Positions 58,991 through 64,000 of a stretch of 64,000 nucleotides of DNA are shown in pieces (position 1 is the first letter of the stretch; every line of letters starts with the position of its first letter). This DNA comes from Flavobacteriaceae bacterium (GTDB lineage Bacteria; Bacteroidota; Bacteroidia; Flavobacteriales; Weeksellaceae): positions 62,001 through 126,000 of the forward strand of contig JAAYKY010000001.1 of NCBI GenBank assembly GCA_012522185.1. The letters are read 5' to 3'. A model generated the notes under the pieces. It was not told the origin of the DNA. It made no database searches and worked only from the letters and a program-made list of their open reading frames with translations. Made by a program: the position numbers and the translations under genes.

Positions 58991-58998
58991 CAAAGTTA
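58991..58998 (-). promoter_or_regulatory. Promoter -7 box of lnt
   Basis: Minus-strand TAACTTTG, an exact consensus match 6 bases before the ATG. Confidence 0.4.
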
Positions 58999-59061
58999 AT
59001 CGAAAATCAAATTCCACTTAGTTTACCCTGATTTATTTCATATGAAGGAATGGTTATATTT

Positions 59062-59091
59062 TTTGAAGGAATTAAAATTGTTGTAACTTTG
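59062..59091 (+). promoter_or_regulatory. Promoter TTTG-N18-TAACTTTG of the SRP RNA gene
   Basis: -33 TTTG (59062-59065) and -7 TAACTTTG (59084-59091), the best full promoter match in the window; the RNA begins about 6 bases downstream. Confidence 0.8.
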
Positions 59092-59096
59092 CAGCG

Positions 59097-59190
59097 GGCA
59101 AGTCCTACACAACCAGCTCCTGGTGAATCCCCCAGGGCGGGAACGCAGCAAGGGTATCCGGTCGTAGCGGTGTGATGTAGTAAGCTTGCC
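59097..59190 (+). ncRNA. ffs: Signal recognition particle RNA (small, 4.5S type)
   Basis: About 94 bases folding as one long hairpin. Ends GGCAAG and CTTGCC pair, continuing with CCTACA/TGTAG. The apical domain has the conserved SRP pattern CAGGGCGGGAACGCAGCAAG with the GGGAAC tetraloop region and the AGCA internal loop bound by Ffh. A T7 tract follows and the promoter is excellent. With FtsY in the same window, this completes two parts of the targeting pathway. It fills the 345-base gap between lnt and pyrG. Confidence 0.93.
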
Positions 59191-59279
59191 TTTTTTTCTG
59201 CGCTGAATTTACCTATTACTCCACATCCATTGCTGAATTTAATCATGAGATTTAATTTGATTCTATTTCATTTCGGTAG

Positions 59280-62829
<3,550 letters not shown>

Positions 62830-62843
62830 TTTCTGAAATACTT

Positions 62844-62875
62844 AAAACCGGGAGTCAAAGCTTCCGGTTTTTTTT
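62844..62875 (+). terminator. Terminator after yidC
   Basis: AAAACCGGGAG pairs with CTTCCGGTTTT (one mismatch), with T8. Confidence 0.85.
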
Positions 62876-62934
62876 GATCCATTCAAGAATTCGTTTAAAT
62901 CTCTTAAATTTGAAAAACCTTAATAATCAAAAAA

Positions 62935-63321
62935 ATGGAACATTTAGCGGAAATCTTTATTCTCATCATGCTTGCCATCGTTTTTCTTCAATCGGGAATA
63001 GATAAAATTCTGGATAGAAAAGGAAATTTAAGCTGGTTGCAAGGTCATTTTGCTAATTCGCCATTGAAAAACATGGTTCCTTTTTCGCTTTTTACGGTTA
63101 CGGTTTTTGAAATCCTTTCAGGACTTTCAGCAGTAGTGGGAGCGGTTTCTCTCATAGCTTGCGAAGGAACTTTATTTGCACTCATCAGTGGGATTCTTTC
63201 AGCAATCACATTTTTGATGTTGTTTCTGGGGCAAAGGCTGGCAAAGGATTATCCCGGCGCACAAACCATTGTGATATATTTAATACCGACGGTGTTTCTG
63301 CTGTATCTTTTGCAGGGGTGA
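62935..63321 (+). CDS. DoxX-like four-helix membrane protein
   Basis: A 128-residue protein with four hydrophobic helices and the DoxX-type start LAEIFILIMLAIVFLQSGIDKILDRKGN. The remainder is LSWLQGHFANSPLKNMVPFSLF and loops typical of DoxX/DoxD-like proteins. Family members have been linked to redox reactions or thiosulfate:quinone oxidoreductase, but here the function is undefined. It ends immediately next to the convergent regulator gene, with no gap. Confidence 0.75.
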   Translation: MEHLAEIFILIMLAIVFLQSGIDKILDRKGNLSWLQGHFANSPLKNMVPFSLFTVTVFEILSGLSAVVGAVSLIACEGTLFALISGILSAITFLMLFLGQRLAKDYPGAQTIVIYLIPTVFLLYLLQG

Positions 63322-63999
63322 TTATAATTCAGCCAAGAATTCTTCGACTGACTCATAACGATCTACTTGTAGTTTCTTCTTAAGTCGCATTTTGGTTACT
63401 CTTACACTTTGTGGTGAAATTCCAAGATTCGATGCCATTTCTTTGCCAGAAAGTTTTAAGCGTAATAGCACCAATAATCTTATTTCTGCTTCAGTAAGTG
63501 AAGTTTTTAATATTTTTAATTTCGGAATAAATTCAGGATAGATACTATTGAATTTTTCCTTGAACTTTTCCCAATCCTCATCAGTGAGGATCTTCTGGTT
63601 CAAAAGTTGAGCAACTTGGAGTTCATTTTTATCGGATTTAGCTGAAATTCGATTCTGTAACTCGTTTATCAGTTTATTTTTTTGTGATAAATCCAAAATA
63701 TAGCTACGAAGTTCATCTTGTTTGACTTGTAGAATTCTTTGGGAGCTCTCAAGCCTCATCGCTAATTCCCTTTCCTTCATTTTGATAAGTGCAATCCGGC
63801 GATAAACAATGAGCGAAAGAATCAATAAAACGATGAAAATAGAAATAAGAATAAACCATAAACGGTTTTGGACAATCAGTTTTTCTTTCTCTAAATTTTG
63901 AATACGTAGGATTTTGACTTCATTTCCCAATTTGGCCTGTTGTTCAATTAGTTTTTCGGATTGGTTGGCAACTAAAATCTCTTTTTCAAATTCAGCAGA
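63322..63999 (-). CDS. Membrane-anchored LuxR-type regulator, C-terminal part (cut by window edge)
   Basis: The frame is open to the right edge, so about 225 C-terminal residues are seen. A transmembrane helix (LWFILISIFIVLLILSLIVY) is followed by a coiled coil (MKERELAMRLESSQRILQVKQDELRSYILDLSQKNKLINELQNR). The C-terminal HTH is LTEAEIRLLVLLRLKLSGKEMASNLGISPQSVRVTKMRLKKKL. This architecture matches Bacteroidota TPR-containing sensor-regulators with a cytoplasmic LuxR-like HTH; the sensory part lies outside the window. A TTG at 63930 is internal. Confidence 0.8.
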   Translation of the reverse strand, partial: SAEFEKEILVANQSEKLIEQQAKLGNEVKILRIQNLEKEKLIVQNRLWFILISIFIVLLILSLIVYRRIALIKMKERELAMRLESSQRILQVKQDELRSYILDLSQKNKLINELQNRISAKSDKNELQVAQLLNQKILTDEDWEKFKEKFNSIYPEFIPKLKILKTSLTEAEIRLLVLLRLKLSGKEMASNLGISPQSVRVTKMRLKKKLQVDRYESVEEFLAEL

Positions 64000-64000
64000 T

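Noticed and set aside
59007-59246. A 79-codon minus-strand open frame covering the SRP RNA
   Set aside because: The RNA has a promoter, conserved loop and T-tract on the plus strand; the peptide is composition-driven.

Overview
This window reads as a chromosomal segment of a Bacteroidota organism, most likely class Flavobacteriia, order Flavobacteriales (family not resolvable from sequence alone). The support is: an A+T-rich, densely packed chromosome; proteins ending in type IX secretion (T9SS) sorting domains; lineage-restricted families (DUF4295 next to L28/L33, DUF5723, DUF6029, DUF6132, Omp28); A-rich leaders without Shine-Dalgarno sequences; and more than fifteen promoter -7 boxes of the Bacteroidota form TAnnTTTG placed just upstream of genes. 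No phage, insertion sequence, integrase or CRISPR array was seen. 

Layout. 0-4.5 kb: a sulfur/persulfide redox cassette (TauE/SafE exporter end, CstB-like persulfide dioxygenase with two rhodanese domains, single rhodanese, methyltransferase, DUF6132 membrane protein, two thioredoxins), then a separately transcribed c-heme DUF3365 lipoprotein. Both promoters carry the same inverted repeat at the same distance from the -7 box. 4.5-9.4 kb: greA, HIT protein, Rieske-like lipoprotein, YbaB, 1-Cys peroxiredoxin, acetyltransferase, arginase-family enzyme. 9.5-13 kb: a large T9SS-exported repeat protein and tRNA-Met with a duplicated remnant. 13-19.5 kb: START-like protein, a degenerate class IV aminotransferase, YqgE, PdxH, HU, Fmt, RecQ. 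19.6-31.8 kb, mostly minus strand: ALDH7 dehydrogenase, DUF2911, SufS, DUF3298, UvrC, a decayed RelE/ParE toxin with intact antitoxin, a RecB/AddA-like helicase-nuclease, the Kdo transferase WaaA, and a PIN toxin-antitoxin pair directly upstream of WaaA. 31.8-36.4 kb: DegT aminotransferase, GalE, LipA, CinA. 36.4-44.7 kb: envelope proteins, including an Omp28 lipoprotein / TlpA / DUF6029 / Omp28-T9SS / small T9SS protein cluster. 44.7-53 kb: UvrD/PcrA, AroC, OxyR, Dps, an M15 peptidase, PepT, HMG-CoA lyase. 53-64 kb: two SurA-like chaperones, a candidate small RNA, FtsY, DUF4295, L33, L28, Lnt, SRP RNA, PyrG, YidC, a DoxX protein and the end of a membrane-bound LuxR-type regulator. 

How genes fit together. 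The left edge looks like a module that oxidises and relays sulfane sulfur under one regulator. OxyR, Dps and peroxiredoxin form an oxidative-stress set. FtsY, the SRP RNA, YidC, Lnt and the SurA-like proteins together cover protein insertion and envelope biogenesis. The Omp28/TlpA cluster suggests thiol-disulfide chemistry in the periplasm and at the cell surface, linked to T9SS export.
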